Shown here: piece after piece, positions 1 through 7,288 of the stretch
Numbering within the stretch: the stretch's first letter is position 1
Layout: the number at the start of each line of letters is the position of its first letter
Assembly (NCBI GenBank): GCA_018378255.1
Contig: JAGZXV010000070.1
Span: 1 to 23,672, forward strand
DNA length: 23,672 nucleotides
Direction: 5' to 3'
Origin: Clostridiaceae bacterium
Lineage (GTDB): Bacteria > Bacillota > Clostridia > Lachnospirales > Lachnospiraceae
Position numbers and translations under genes: made by a program
The notes under the pieces: model-generated
Told to the model about the DNA's origin: nothing
Databases searched by the model: none
The model's input: only the letters and a program-made list of their open reading frames with translations

Positions 1-1242
1 GAACACGGCGTCTGCACCCACTTAGTAACTGACCATTACCATTACTGGGAGGACGGGGGAGCTACCTATCATACCCGCTACAGCTCCTGGGAAGGCGTGA
101 GGGGGCAGGAAGGAGATCCCTGGAAGGGATTGGCGGGAGGCCCTGAGATCCCTGAAAACAGGATCGGGCGCAATATCTTTTATACGCCTCATTACTATGT
201 CAATCGAGAGTATTTAAACAGGGGAAAACCTTGTGCGGTTCAAACCTTTGACCTGGGGCTGGAATTTCTGGACACTAACCGGGAGAAGGATAACTGGTTT
301 CTGCAGATTGAGGCGTTTGATCCTCATGAACCTTTCTTTTCCCCAAAAGAGTACGGTGATCTGTATCCCCATGAATATGACGGACCTGAATTTGACTGGC
401 CGGATTATAAGCAGGTGACGGAATCACCGGAGGAAATCGATCATGTGCGCAGGCTGTATGCGGCATCCCTCAGCATGTGTGACCGCCAGCTGGGCAGGGT
501 GCTTAATTATATGGACGATCATCAGATGTGGGAAGATACCATGCTGATCGTATGCACTGATCATGGTTTCCTTTTGGGAGAACATGGCTGGTGGGCCAAA
601 AACAGGGCGCCGTATTTTAACGAGGTGGCCCACACCCCTCTCTATATCTGGGATCCCAGGTATGGAATCAGGGGAGAACGGCGGCGGTCTGTGGTGCAGA
701 TGATCGATTTCGCCCCGACGCTTCTGCAGTATTTCGGAGTTGAAATACCCAGGGACATGACGGGCAGGCCTCTGGATCCGGTAATTAAGGAGGACAGGCC
801 GGTGCGCGGGACCGCTTTATACGGCCTGCACGGCGCACATATCTGCTGTACCGATGGAGAATATGTGTACATGAGAGCCCCTGTATCGGAAGAAAACCAG
901 CCGGTCTTTTCCTATACGCTGATGCCAATGTCAAATGCCAGTTTTATGACGGAGAGAGAATTGAAAACAGCGGAGCTGACCGGTCCACTGCCCTTCACCA
1001 AAGGAATGAAAGTCCTGCGCATGCAGTTTTTCGGCCGGCCTAAAAACATTGGAATCGGTATCGAATCCTATCAGCAGGGGAACATGCTCTATGATCAGGT
1101 AAATGATATCCACCAGTTGAACCTGATACAGGATAAGGAGATCGAGCAGCGTATGATCCGTAAACTGATAAAGGCCATGAAGGAAAACGATGCGCCGGAA
1201 GAGCAGTATGAGCGTCTGGGACTTTTGGCATATATGGAATAG
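1..1242 (+). CDS. Sulfatase (alkaline-phosphatase superfamily), 5' end outside the window
   Basis: The reading frame is open from base 1, so the start and the catalytic CxPxR/SxPxR motif lie upstream of the window and the residue type that becomes formylglycine cannot be read. Visible sulfatase features are a DPHEPFFSP segment near 325-345 and the metal-binding TDHGFLLGEHG segment near 556-588, followed by a long C-terminal region ending in LLAYME. The family hydrolyses sulfate esters or sulfamates; the substrate cannot be told from sequence, though host glycosaminoglycan or mucin sulfates are plausible in a gut anaerobe (inference). A GTG at 97 is only an internal codon. The next sulfatase starts 13 bases after the stop, so the two are almost certainly co-transcribed. 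No signal peptide can be assessed because the N-terminus is missing. Confidence 0.9.
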   Translation, partial: EHGVCTHLVTDHYHYWEDGGATYHTRYSSWEGVRGQEGDPWKGLAGGPEIPENRIGRNIFYTPHYYVNREYLNRGKPCAVQTFDLGLEFLDTNREKDNWFLQIEAFDPHEPFFSPKEYGDLYPHEYDGPEFDWPDYKQVTESPEEIDHVRRLYAASLSMCDRQLGRVLNYMDDHQMWEDTMLIVCTDHGFLLGEHGWWAKNRAPYFNEVAHTPLYIWDPRYGIRGERRRSVVQMIDFAPTLLQYFGVEIPRDMTGRPLDPVIKEDRPVRGTALYGLHGAHICCTDGEYVYMRAPVSEENQPVFSYTLMPMSNASFMTERELKTAELTGPLPFTKGMKVLRMQFFGRPKNIGIGIESYQQGNMLYDQVNDIHQLNLIQDKEIEQRMIRKLIKAMKENDAPEEQYERLGLLAYME

Positions 1243-1255
1243 AGGAGAGATGTTA

Positions 1256-2677
1256 ATGACTACGAAACCCAATATATTATTTTTCTTTACCGACCAGCAG
1301 CGGTATGATACGGTTGGCTGCTATGGACAGAAGCTGAATGTCACGCCGAATCTGGACCGCCTTGCAAAAGAAGGGATTAAATTTGAATATGCGTTCACCT
1401 GTCAGCCGGTTTGCGGCCCGGCCCGTTCCTGCCTTCAGACCGGACGGTATGCCACCGATACCGGCTGTTATACCAACGGCCGCGCTCTGGATGTGAACAT
1501 GGATACCATAGCGAAACAATTGAAACGGGCCGGATACGAGACTGCATATGTGGGAAAATGGCATCTGGCATCCGACCGTCATAAACCTGGAGAACATTTG
1601 TACGCCGCGTCCCCGATTCCTTTGGAGCGCTGCGGAGGATATGAGGATTATCTTGCCATAGCGGATGTGCTGGAGGCCACAAGCCATGGGTATAACGGGT
1701 ATGTATTCGATAAAGAGGGACGAAAGATGGAGTTCACCGGCTACCGGGCGGACTGCATCACGGATTACGCGGTGGATTATCTGCAGAACAAGAACTCGGA
1801 AGATCCGTTTTTATTATTCATTTCCTACATAGAACCCCATCAGCAGAATGATCATGGATGCTATGAAGGACCGGCCGGTTCCAGGGAGCGGTTTCGGGAT
1901 TATGAGGTCCCAAAGGACCTCCTGTGCGGAGATTTTGAAGGAGATTGGAAGCAGAATTATCCGGATTACCTGGGGCAGTGTGGCAGCCTGGATTATAATC
2001 TGGGGCGGATTCTGGATGTTTTAAAAGAAAAAGGCCTGTATGAGGACACCATCATCGTCTATACCAGTGACCATGGAAATCATTTTAAAACCCGGGAAGG
2101 GGAATATAAGAGGCAGTGTTTTGAAAACTGTCTGCGCATTCCGTTCATCATCCGCGGAGGTGAATTCAGGGGAGGAAAGACCTATACGGATCTGGTCAGT
2201 CTGATTAACCTGCCTCCGACGGTGATGGAACTGGCCGGCCTGCCGGTTCCGGAGTACATGCCCGAGCGTTCCCTTCTCCACCTGCTGCATGACGATGAAC
2301 CATGGCAGGAAGAGATTTTTTACCAGATTTCTGAGACAGACTGCGCCCGCGGAATCCGGACAAAACGCTATAAATACTGCGTCTGGGCGCCTCATAAGCA
2401 GCCTGTGCTGCGCATGAATGAAACATTTTCGGGACATCAGTATCACTATGAGATGATTCCCAGGTGCAGAGCAGATAGTGACAGTTATGTGGAACAGTAT
2501 TTGTTTGATCTGGTAAAAGATCCGGTGGAAGCGGATAATCTGATTCTGAATCCGGAGTACGGCCAGATCAGAAATTATCTGCGGGAACGTCTCATATCGC
2601 GGATGGAGCGCGCTGGGGAACGGGTGCCGGTCATCTATCCGGCAGGCACGGATTTAAGCTGTGAGTACAGCGAATAA
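1256..2677 (+). CDS. Sulfatase, cysteine-type (formylglycine-dependent)
   Basis: Protein of 473 residues. It opens with a typical sulfatase strand and metal site (NILFFFTDQQRYD, Asp13/Gln14). The sulfatase signature is complete: CGPARSCLQTG with Cys53 as the residue converted to formylglycine, matching [CS]xPxRx4[TL]G. A second metal motif, SDHGNHF, places Asp272-His273. A cysteine-type site fits maturation by an anaerobic radical-SAM sulfatase-maturing enzyme (family knowledge); no such gene is in the window. No signal peptide is seen, which suggests a cytoplasmic enzyme acting on imported oligosaccharides. The start at 1256 has GGAG at 1244-1247, 8 bases upstream; ATG 1250 is in frame and is an alternative. 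An upstream ATG at 1190 would overlap the preceding sulfatase and is unlikely. The substrate is unknown. Confidence 0.93.
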   Translation: MTTKPNILFFFTDQQRYDTVGCYGQKLNVTPNLDRLAKEGIKFEYAFTCQPVCGPARSCLQTGRYATDTGCYTNGRALDVNMDTIAKQLKRAGYETAYVGKWHLASDRHKPGEHLYAASPIPLERCGGYEDYLAIADVLEATSHGYNGYVFDKEGRKMEFTGYRADCITDYAVDYLQNKNSEDPFLLFISYIEPHQQNDHGCYEGPAGSRERFRDYEVPKDLLCGDFEGDWKQNYPDYLGQCGSLDYNLGRILDVLKEKGLYEDTIIVYTSDHGNHFKTREGEYKRQCFENCLRIPFIIRGGEFRGGKTYTDLVSLINLPPTVMELAGLPVPEYMPERSLLHLLHDDEPWQEEIFYQISETDCARGIRTKRYKYCVWAPHKQPVLRMNETFSGHQYHYEMIPRCRADSDSYVEQYLFDLVKDPVEADNLILNPEYGQIRNYLRERLISRMERAGERVPVIYPAGTDLSCEYSE

Positions 2678-2708
2678 ACCGTCCGGCAGTTCTTTTCCCG
2701 ATCCGCGG

Positions 2709-2736
2709 TTGAAAAGGACATGAGTTATGTTATAAT
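2709..2736 (+). promoter_or_regulatory. Promoter of the GntR-family gene
   Basis: TTGAAA (2709-2714), 16-bp spacer, TATAAT (2731-2736), with TG one base ahead of the -10 (extended -10). It starts just after the sulfatase stop and gives a leader of about 80 bases before the ATG at 2822. It shows that the regulator can be transcribed independently of the sulfatase operon, and it rules out the upstream in-frame start at 2720, which lies inside the promoter. Confidence 0.75.
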
Positions 2737-2821
2737 TGGAAGAAATGGTAATTCATGGATAATAGCCGCTTTTAGATGGAAAGATGGATGCCAAATTATT
2801 AAATTAGTGGGAGAGAGATTC

Positions 2822-3502
2822 ATGATAGGTGTAAATATAGAGGCAGATGCTATGAAGAGAAGCGCTTCAGATTATGTGACGGAGGTTTTGAGAAAATCGA
2901 TCATCACGCGTGAGCTGGCGCAGGGGGAACGCCTGGTTGAGATCGATATAGCGAAAAAGCTGAATGTGAGCATCACTCCGGTCCGCCATGCGTTTATGCA
3001 GCTTTCGAAGGAAGGCCTGATCGAAGTCTACCCGTATAAAGGCAGCTATGTCACAAAGATCACTTCAAAGCTGGTGTCCGATATGTCTGTATGCAGGACG
3101 ATGCTGGAACCGGAGTGCGCTCTGTATGCCTATGACAATTTTCTGGAAACCGATCCGGATTACCTGAAAAATATTATCATAGCCGCCGGACAGGAGTATG
3201 AAAGAACCAACGATCTCTATACTCTGCTGCTCAACGATGCGAAGCTGCACAGAAGCATCATTGAGTTTTCAAAGAATAAGGTGATGCTGGATATGTGGGA
3301 GGCGATCAACTTCCGAGTGCTCCTGCTTCAGTCTTATGCTAAGAAGGGCAAGGAATTCAAGATATCCCAGTTTATCAATAATCATGCGGAAATCGCGGAG
3401 ACCCTGGCGTTGAAAAAGGGGAAAGAGGCATTTTCCAAGGCGGTGAGGGACCATATGTTACGATCGAGGGAACATGATTTTCAGGATTTTTTTGAGGAAT
3501 GA
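2822..3502 (+). CDS. GntR-family transcriptional regulator, FadR subfamily (FCD domain)
   Basis: Protein of 226 residues. The N-terminal winged helix-turn-helix covers about residues 15-80 (VTEVLRKSIITRELAQGE, EIDIAKKLNVSITPVRHAFM, then the wing GLIEVYPYKGSYV). The C-terminal two-thirds is an all-helical FCD-type ligand domain with LHRSIIEFSKN and a final RDHMLRSREHDF helix. FCD proteins usually sense small carboxylates or sugar acids through a metal centre (family knowledge); the effector here is unknown. The start at 2822 is preceded by GGGAG 8 bases upstream; a later in-frame ATG at 2852 has no comparable site. Its position directly after two sulfatase genes suggests it controls that glycan locus (inference). 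Confidence 0.9.
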   Translation: MIGVNIEADAMKRSASDYVTEVLRKSIITRELAQGERLVEIDIAKKLNVSITPVRHAFMQLSKEGLIEVYPYKGSYVTKITSKLVSDMSVCRTMLEPECALYAYDNFLETDPDYLKNIIIAAGQEYERTNDLYTLLLNDAKLHRSIIEFSKNKVMLDMWEAINFRVLLLQSYAKKGKEFKISQFINNHAEIAETLALKKGKEAFSKAVRDHMLRSREHDFQDFFEE

Positions 3503-3573
3503 AATTTATCAATACAAAAGGCCGGAAGCCTATGACTGCCTTACCTGCTGAGCCGGATATTGTGTGAGAATAC

Positions 3574-3602
3574 TTGTAAAATGAAAGCAGGTGAGTTAAA
3601 AT
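3574..3602 (+). promoter_or_regulatory. Probable promoter of the yjdF riboswitch transcript
   Basis: TTGTAA (3574-3579), 17-bp spacer, TAAAAT (3597-3602). The expected start of transcription, near 3609, lies a few bases upstream of the aptamer's first stem at 3623, which is the correct geometry. Confidence 0.55.
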
Positions 3603-3619
3603 AAGAATGAAAACTAAAT

Positions 3620-3725
3620 AACGCAAAGAAAAAAACACAGTCCCGGCTGGTAGTCCGGGCGCAGCTATTATCTGTCAGTAACCTGCCTCCTCGGTTGTCC
3701 GTTCTTTGCTGTAAAAAGCGAGGAG
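3620..3725 (+). promoter_or_regulatory. yjdF-class riboswitch (azaaromatic-compound-responsive RNA)
   Basis: The RNA lies directly upstream of a YjdF-family gene. A closing helix pairs GCAAAGAA (3623-3630) with TTCTTTGC (3702-3709) perfectly. Inside it are CCCGG (3642-3646) with CCGGG (3655-3659), ACAG (3637-3640) with CTGT (3672-3675), and possibly GCAG (3661-3664) with CTGC (3683-3686). CTCCTCG (3687-3693) is exactly complementary to CGAGGAG (3719-3725), which contains the yjdF ribosome binding site. The yjdF motif RNA is an established riboswitch class of Firmicutes that binds diverse azaaromatic compounds. Assignment here rests on gene context and helix layout, not on a covariance-model search. 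Confidence 0.72.
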
Positions 3726-3730
3726 TATTT

Positions 3731-4147
3731 ATTATACAAAAAAGCAGACTGACAGTTTATTACAATGGTGCCCTGTGGATTGGAGTTTATGAACGCATTT
3801 CGGATGGTCGTTTGGAAGCATGTAAGATCATATTTGGCTCAGAGCCAAAAGATTATGAGGTTTATCAATTTCTGTTGCAGAACTGGAAAAACCTCCGATT
3901 CAGCCCTTCGGTGGATATTGAAAAACGGGCGGAGAGTAAGATGAATCCAAAACGGATGCAGCGCATGATCAAAAAACAGCTTGAATCGAATGGAGCCGGG
4001 ACGAAATCCCAGCAGGCATTGAAATCCCAGCAGGAACAGGCAAAAGCGGAACGAAAGGTGTTAAGCCGTGAACGGAAAGAAGAGGAACGGCAGCGCCAGT
4101 TTCTGTTAAAACAGCAGAAAAAGAAAGAAAAACACAGGGGCAGATAA
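3731..4147 (+). CDS. yjdF: YjdF family protein (DUF2992)
   Basis: About 138 residues. The N-terminal half carries the family core: RLTVYYNG, LWIGVYERI, IIFGSEPKDYEVYQFLL, LRFSPSVDIEK, then NPKRMQRMIKKQL. The C-terminal half is a highly charged Lys/Glu/Gln-rich helix or coiled coil. The molecular function is unknown; the family is the usual target of the yjdF riboswitch and is thought to help cells cope with toxic aromatic compounds. The start is odd. The frame is open from a TTG at 3695, but that lies inside the aptamer. The clear site AGGAG (3721-3725) is followed in frame by GTA, TTT, ATT (3731), ATA (3734) and CAA, so initiation would be at ATT or ATA. The chosen ATT leaves 5 bases of spacing. 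The stop codon sits in the loop of the terminator. Confidence 0.88.
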   Translation: MIQKSRLTVYYNGALWIGVYERISDGRLEACKIIFGSEPKDYEVYQFLLQNWKNLRFSPSVDIEKRAESKMNPKRMQRMIKKQLESNGAGTKSQQALKSQQEQAKAERKVLSRERKEEERQRQFLLKQQKKKEKHRGR

Positions 4148-4165
4148 TGCCTCTGTGTTTTGGAT
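4129..4165 (+). terminator. Intrinsic terminator of yjdF
   Basis: AAAACACAGGGGCA (4129-4142) pairs with TGCCTCTGTGTTTT (4148-4161), with one G-T pair and a 5-base loop that holds the TAA stop of yjdF. The hairpin ends in a T run, so termination overlaps the end of the coding region. Confidence 0.8.
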
Positions 4166-4176
4166 TATTTTGGTGA

Positions 4177-4205
4177 TTGACAAATGATTATTCAAATGGT
4201 ATTGT
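4177..4205 (+). promoter_or_regulatory. Promoter of the small-ORF leader transcript upstream of the mutS2-like gene
   Basis: A perfect TTGACA (4177-4182), a 17-bp spacer, and TATTGT (4200-4205). The transcript would begin near 4212 and meet a terminator hairpin at 4369, about 160 bases later. Confidence 0.65.
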
Positions 4206-4235
4206 AAGTACAGAAATTATGAGAGAGGTGTCTTT

Positions 4236-4268
4236 TTGTTAATTGTATTTGTTGTGGAAAATAATTAA
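4236..4268 (+). CDS. Possible 10-residue leader peptide
   Basis: A TTG start at 4236, with GAGAGG a short distance upstream (within 4221-4230), encodes LIVFVVENN after the initiator and stops at 4266-4268. It is hydrophobic and too short for a function assignment. The stop is 3 bases before the ATG of the next small ORF, which would allow coupled re-initiation. Chance occurrence cannot be excluded. Confidence 0.3.
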   Translation: MLIVFVVENN

Positions 4269-4271
4269 TCT

Positions 4272-4367
4272 ATGAAGGTGGCAGAGAAACTGGGGAATTT
4301 GCATTGGATTCCTTTTGTTTGTGTACCATCAATCCATGACAGATATGCTATAGCGGATTTGAGATAA
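4272..4367 (+). CDS. Possible small protein of 31 residues (hypothetical)
   Basis: An ATG at 4272 opens a 31-codon frame (starting MKVAEKLGNLHWIPF, ending YAIADLR) that stops at 4365-4367, one base before the left arm of the terminator at 4369. It lies wholly between a good promoter and that terminator. There is no strong ribosome binding site of its own (only GGAAAA about a dozen bases upstream), so translation would depend on coupling to the preceding 10-codon ORF. No family is recognised. It may be a leader peptide, a small protein, or chance. Confidence 0.35.
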   Translation: MKVAEKLGNLHWIPFVCVPSIHDRYAIADLR

Positions 4368-4368
4368 G

Positions 4369-4410
4369 CCTATGCGACATACCCTGTTTATGGATGTCCA
4401 TAGGTTTTTT
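4369..4410 (+). terminator. Intrinsic terminator or attenuator between the small ORFs and the mutS2-like gene
   Basis: CCTATG(C)GACAT (4369-4380) pairs with ATGTCCATAGG (4394-4404), leaving one bulged C, and is followed by TTTTTT. A possible competing pairing is AATCCAT near 4331 with ATGGAT at 4390-4395. No convincing promoter is visible between 4411 and 4528, so read-through could supply the downstream gene. The rest of 4411-4528 holds only weak inverted repeats, a short overlapping ORF and the ribosome binding site of the next gene. Confidence 0.7.
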
Positions 4411-4528
4411 ATTTTCCATTTTTCATATCGGATGGATATCCCATGCTTTCTGAACGGCTGGTTCGGTCAGGAAGATGAGGCGTCTGGACTGTTACGATTT
4501 ATAGGAGCTTGAATGAGAGGAAAATACA

Positions 4529-6448
4529 ATGAACAAAACATATGAGACACTAGGTTACACAAATATTTTAAAACAGATGTCAGAATTCGCTAATTCCAGG
4601 CAGGCAAAAGGCATGATTCTGGAAATGAAGCCATTTCTGGCGGAATCGGAATTGAGAAAACAGCTGAGAGATACCACACAGGCCAGAAAGATGCTGGATC
4701 TGGCAGGCATTCCTCCCATACCGTCTATGGATGGGGTGGAAGAACTCATTATAAAAGCAGTGAAGGGGGATATGCTCTTTCCGGAAGAGTTGGAGAAAAT
4801 CGGCTCATTTCTGGCGGCGGTCAGACGCCTGGGGGATTATCTGAGAAAAGGTGTGGAGCAGCAGATTGGTATTGCTTTTTACAGAGAAAATCTGACGCCT
4901 ATGGAAGATTTGGAAGAAGTGATCGGTAACGCCATACGGAACGGGCGGATCGATGATTATGCTTCCGGCGCTTTAAGGGATATCCGCAGAGAACTGGTCA
5001 TGCTGGAAGAAAAAATAAAGGCAAAAGCGGAATCCCTGATGAAATCGCAGAAGAACTGTATGGCGGAGAACTTCATCGTCACCCGGAACGGAAGAATCTG
5101 CCTGCCGGTTAAAAAAGAGTATAAAGGAAAGGTACAAGGCACTGTGGTAGACCGTTCGGCCACAGGCTCTACCCTGTTTATTGAACCGGAGCAGGTTGGA
5201 CGGCTGAAAGAAGAATATGACCTGGCAAAACTGGCGGAAGACAGTGAAGAGCGCAGAATCCTGTATGAAATCACCGGCATGGCAGCGGACCGGGAAGAGA
5301 TATTTTCAGAGAACATTAAGACGGTTATAAAGCTGGATTTTATATTTGCAAAGGGCAGGATGAGCCTGGAAATGAATGGAGTGGAGCCGGTGATCAATAC
5401 GGACCGCAGGATCAGGATATCAAAAGGCAGACACCCTATGATAAGAAAAGAGGAATGTGTTCCGCTGGACTTTGCAATCGGAGAAACTAACCGGGGAGTG
5501 ATCATTACGGGGCCCAATACGGGAGGAAAGACGGTGGCCATTAAAACGGTGGGACTTCTGAGCCTGATGGCGGGCTCCGGCCTCCATGTCCCCTGCGAAT
5601 CAGCGGATATCTGTATGAACAGCCAGGTACTCTGCGACATCGGAGACGGCCAGAATATCGAAGACAATCTTTCCACATTTTCCGCCCATGTCACCAGGAT
5701 TCTGGAGATACTGAAACGGGTGAACCGTGAAAGCCTGATTATCCTGGACGAACTGGGTTCGGGAACTGATCCGGCCGAAGGGATGGGAATCGCAATTGCC
5801 ATATTGGAACAGCTCAGAATGAGCGGATGCCTGTTTTTGGTGACAACCCATTACCCTGAAGTGAAATTATATGCGGAAAAGCATGAGGAAATCATCAATG
5901 CCAGAATGGCCTTCGACCGGGAAAACTTAAAACCCCTGTACTGTCTGGAGATCGGAGAAACCGGGGAAAGCTGCGCCCTTTATATAGCAAAGCGGCTGGG
6001 AATGCCGGATGATATGATCGCTGAGGCGGCGAAGGCGGCATATGGTGCCCAGGCAGAATTATTGACAGATCAAAATCTTCCTGAGTTCACAGACCGGAGC
6101 CGTCTTGAAAAGGTAAAGGTTCCGGGAATCAGGAAAATGGAAGTGAAAACAGATCCGGTACAGCGTCCTGGCTTATTCAGGAGGGGAGACAGCGTGGAGA
6201 TTCTGCCGGACAGGAAGATCGGCATTGTGGTGAAAGAAGAAGATGCCCAGGGGAATGTGTTGGTGCAGATTCGGAAAGAAAAACAGCTTTACAACCATAA
6301 ACGGCTGAAATTAAAGGTGAAGGCTTCTGAACTCTACCCGGAAGATTACGACTTTTCCATCATATTTGATACGGTGGAGAATAGAAAAGCAAGGCATAAA
6401 ATGGGGAAAGGACATCAGGAAGGGCTCGTAATTACGGTTGAAGAATAG
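4529..6448 (+). CDS. MutS2-type ATPase lacking the Smr nuclease domain
   Basis: Protein of 639 residues. The N-terminal half is the helical lever/clamp region typical of MutS2 (for example AALRDIRRELVMLEEKIKAK and VVDRSATGSTLFIEPE). The ATPase follows: Walker A GPNTGGKT at 328-335, Walker B LIILDELGSGTDP with Asp407-Glu408, and the switch VTTHYPEVK with His441. Full MutS2 is usually near 780-790 residues and ends in an Smr endonuclease domain. Here the chain ends after a KOW-like segment (FRRGDSVEIL onward, from about residue 547) and shows no Smr motif. In the family, MutS2 binds branched DNA or collided ribosomes rather than mismatches; the role of a short version is unclear. ATG 4529 has GAGAGG 8 bases upstream. 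A promoter for the next regulator overlaps its 3' end. Confidence 0.88.
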   Translation: MNKTYETLGYTNILKQMSEFANSRQAKGMILEMKPFLAESELRKQLRDTTQARKMLDLAGIPPIPSMDGVEELIIKAVKGDMLFPEELEKIGSFLAAVRRLGDYLRKGVEQQIGIAFYRENLTPMEDLEEVIGNAIRNGRIDDYASGALRDIRRELVMLEEKIKAKAESLMKSQKNCMAENFIVTRNGRICLPVKKEYKGKVQGTVVDRSATGSTLFIEPEQVGRLKEEYDLAKLAEDSEERRILYEITGMAADREEIFSENIKTVIKLDFIFAKGRMSLEMNGVEPVINTDRRIRISKGRHPMIRKEECVPLDFAIGETNRGVIITGPNTGGKTVAIKTVGLLSLMAGSGLHVPCESADICMNSQVLCDIGDGQNIEDNLSTFSAHVTRILEILKRVNRESLIILDELGSGTDPAEGMGIAIAILEQLRMSGCLFLVTTHYPEVKLYAEKHEEIINARMAFDRENLKPLYCLEIGETGESCALYIAKRLGMPDDMIAEAAKAAYGAQAELLTDQNLPEFTDRSRLEKVKVPGIRKMEVKTDPVQRPGLFRRGDSVEILPDRKIGIVVKEEDAQGNVLVQIRKEKQLYNHKRLKLKVKASELYPEDYDFSIIFDTVENRKARHKMGKGHQEGLVITVEE

Positions 6449-6467
6449 AGACAGGTTATCGTATAAT
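6438..6467 (+). promoter_or_regulatory. Promoter of the second FadR-type regulator
   Basis: TTGAAG (6438-6443), 18-bp spacer, TATAAT (6462-6467). It overlaps the last codons of the mutS2-like gene and sits 23 bases upstream of the regulator's ATG. Confidence 0.6.
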
Positions 6468-6490
6468 AGTTAAAAACCAAAGGTGAGAAT

Positions 6491-7165
6491 ATGAATAACA
6501 ATAAAATGCTTTCCCAGACGGTAGCAGAGAATATTATGTCCATGATTACAATTGAAAAACGTTTTTCAGCGGGTGATAAACTGCCTAATGAGAATGAATT
6601 GTCGGCGGAATTTAATGTGAGCAGGACAACGCTGAGAGAGGCGGTACGGATTTTAGCTGCCCGCGGTATTTTGGAAATCCAGAGAGGGCGGGGAACCTTT
6701 GTTACGGAAGGGGCCTTTGGCCACGGGACTGATTTGGAGCAGCTTACGGATGTAAGAGCCAGTGCGAGAGATCTTTATGAGATGCGTTTGATCTTTGAGC
6801 CGGAAGCAGCTTATCTGGCGGCTGTCAGGGGAACTGAGGGTGAGATCAGAAGAATTGTCGGTCTGGGAAAGAAGATTGAACAGAAAATTCTGGAAAATCA
6901 AGACAGGACAAAGGAGGAACATTCCTTTCATAAGGCCATTGCCCAGGCCACCCATAACGAATTTATGAACCAGTTAATGCCCGTTTTGTATGAAGCGGTT
7001 GCAAAAGGCGTTTTCCTGTCCTTAAAGAGTGAAAAGGCGGTTCATGATACGGTGCAGGATCATAGATTGATCATGGAATTTTTAGAACAGAGAAATGCCG
7101 AAGGGGCCAGAAATGCCATGAGGATTCATATCATGCATGCCATAAAAGAACTGAATATTGAGTGA
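6491..7165 (+). CDS. GntR-family transcriptional regulator, FadR subfamily (FCD domain)
   Basis: Protein of 224 residues. The winged helix-turn-helix spans about residues 8-75 (RFSAGDKLPNENELSAEFNV, SRTTLREAVRILAARGILEI, QRGRGTFV). A helical FCD domain follows, with EEHSFHKAIAQATHN, DHRLIMEFLEQ and the terminal HIMHAIKEL, whose histidines are placed like the metal-binding residues of the family. Such proteins are usually repressors released by an organic acid; the ligand and targets here are unknown. The ATG at 6491 follows AGGTGAG a few bases upstream. The next gene, an acetyltransferase with its own promoter 130 bases downstream, is a possible target (inference). A terminator follows directly. 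Confidence 0.9.
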   Translation: MNNNKMLSQTVAENIMSMITIEKRFSAGDKLPNENELSAEFNVSRTTLREAVRILAARGILEIQRGRGTFVTEGAFGHGTDLEQLTDVRASARDLYEMRLIFEPEAAYLAAVRGTEGEIRRIVGLGKKIEQKILENQDRTKEEHSFHKAIAQATHNEFMNQLMPVLYEAVAKGVFLSLKSEKAVHDTVQDHRLIMEFLEQRNAEGARNAMRIHIMHAIKELNIE

Positions 7166-7169
7166 GAAT

Positions 7170-7202
7170 ACCAGCGCCTGTTTTAATGGGCGCTGGTTTC
7201 TT
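7170..7202 (+). terminator. Terminator after the FadR-type regulator
   Basis: ACCAGCGCC (7170-7178) pairs perfectly with GGCGCTGGT (7189-7197), followed by a short, broken T tract (TTCTTATT). Confidence 0.65.
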
Positions 7203-7288
7203 ATTAAGGAGTTACTCCACGTTATTGTATGACCTGCCAAGTGAATGCGAAGATCTGGAGTGTGTTTTAAAATACATCATATGACTAA

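Noticed and set aside
1190..1258. ATG at 1190 as the start of the second sulfatase
   Set aside because: It would overlap the preceding gene by over 50 bases and has no ribosome binding site, while 1256 has GGAG at the correct distance and begins the conserved N-terminus.
4206..4368. Known riboswitch or 6S RNA in the leader before the mutS2-like gene
   Set aside because: None of the conserved cores that I can recognise by eye (TPP, FMN, SAM, purine, glycine, c-di-GMP, guanidine, preQ1) is present, and no long 6S-like hairpin with a central bubble is visible.
4513..4545. 10-codon ORF (MRGKYNEQNI) overlapping the mutS2-like start, with AGGAG upstream
   Set aside because: It has a good spacing but no other support. 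The overlap with the real start region can produce it by chance.
4957..5802. 281-codon minus-strand frame opposite the mutS2-like gene
   Set aside because: The plus-strand gene has every ATPase motif, and the antisense translation is Ser/Arg-rich with no domain.
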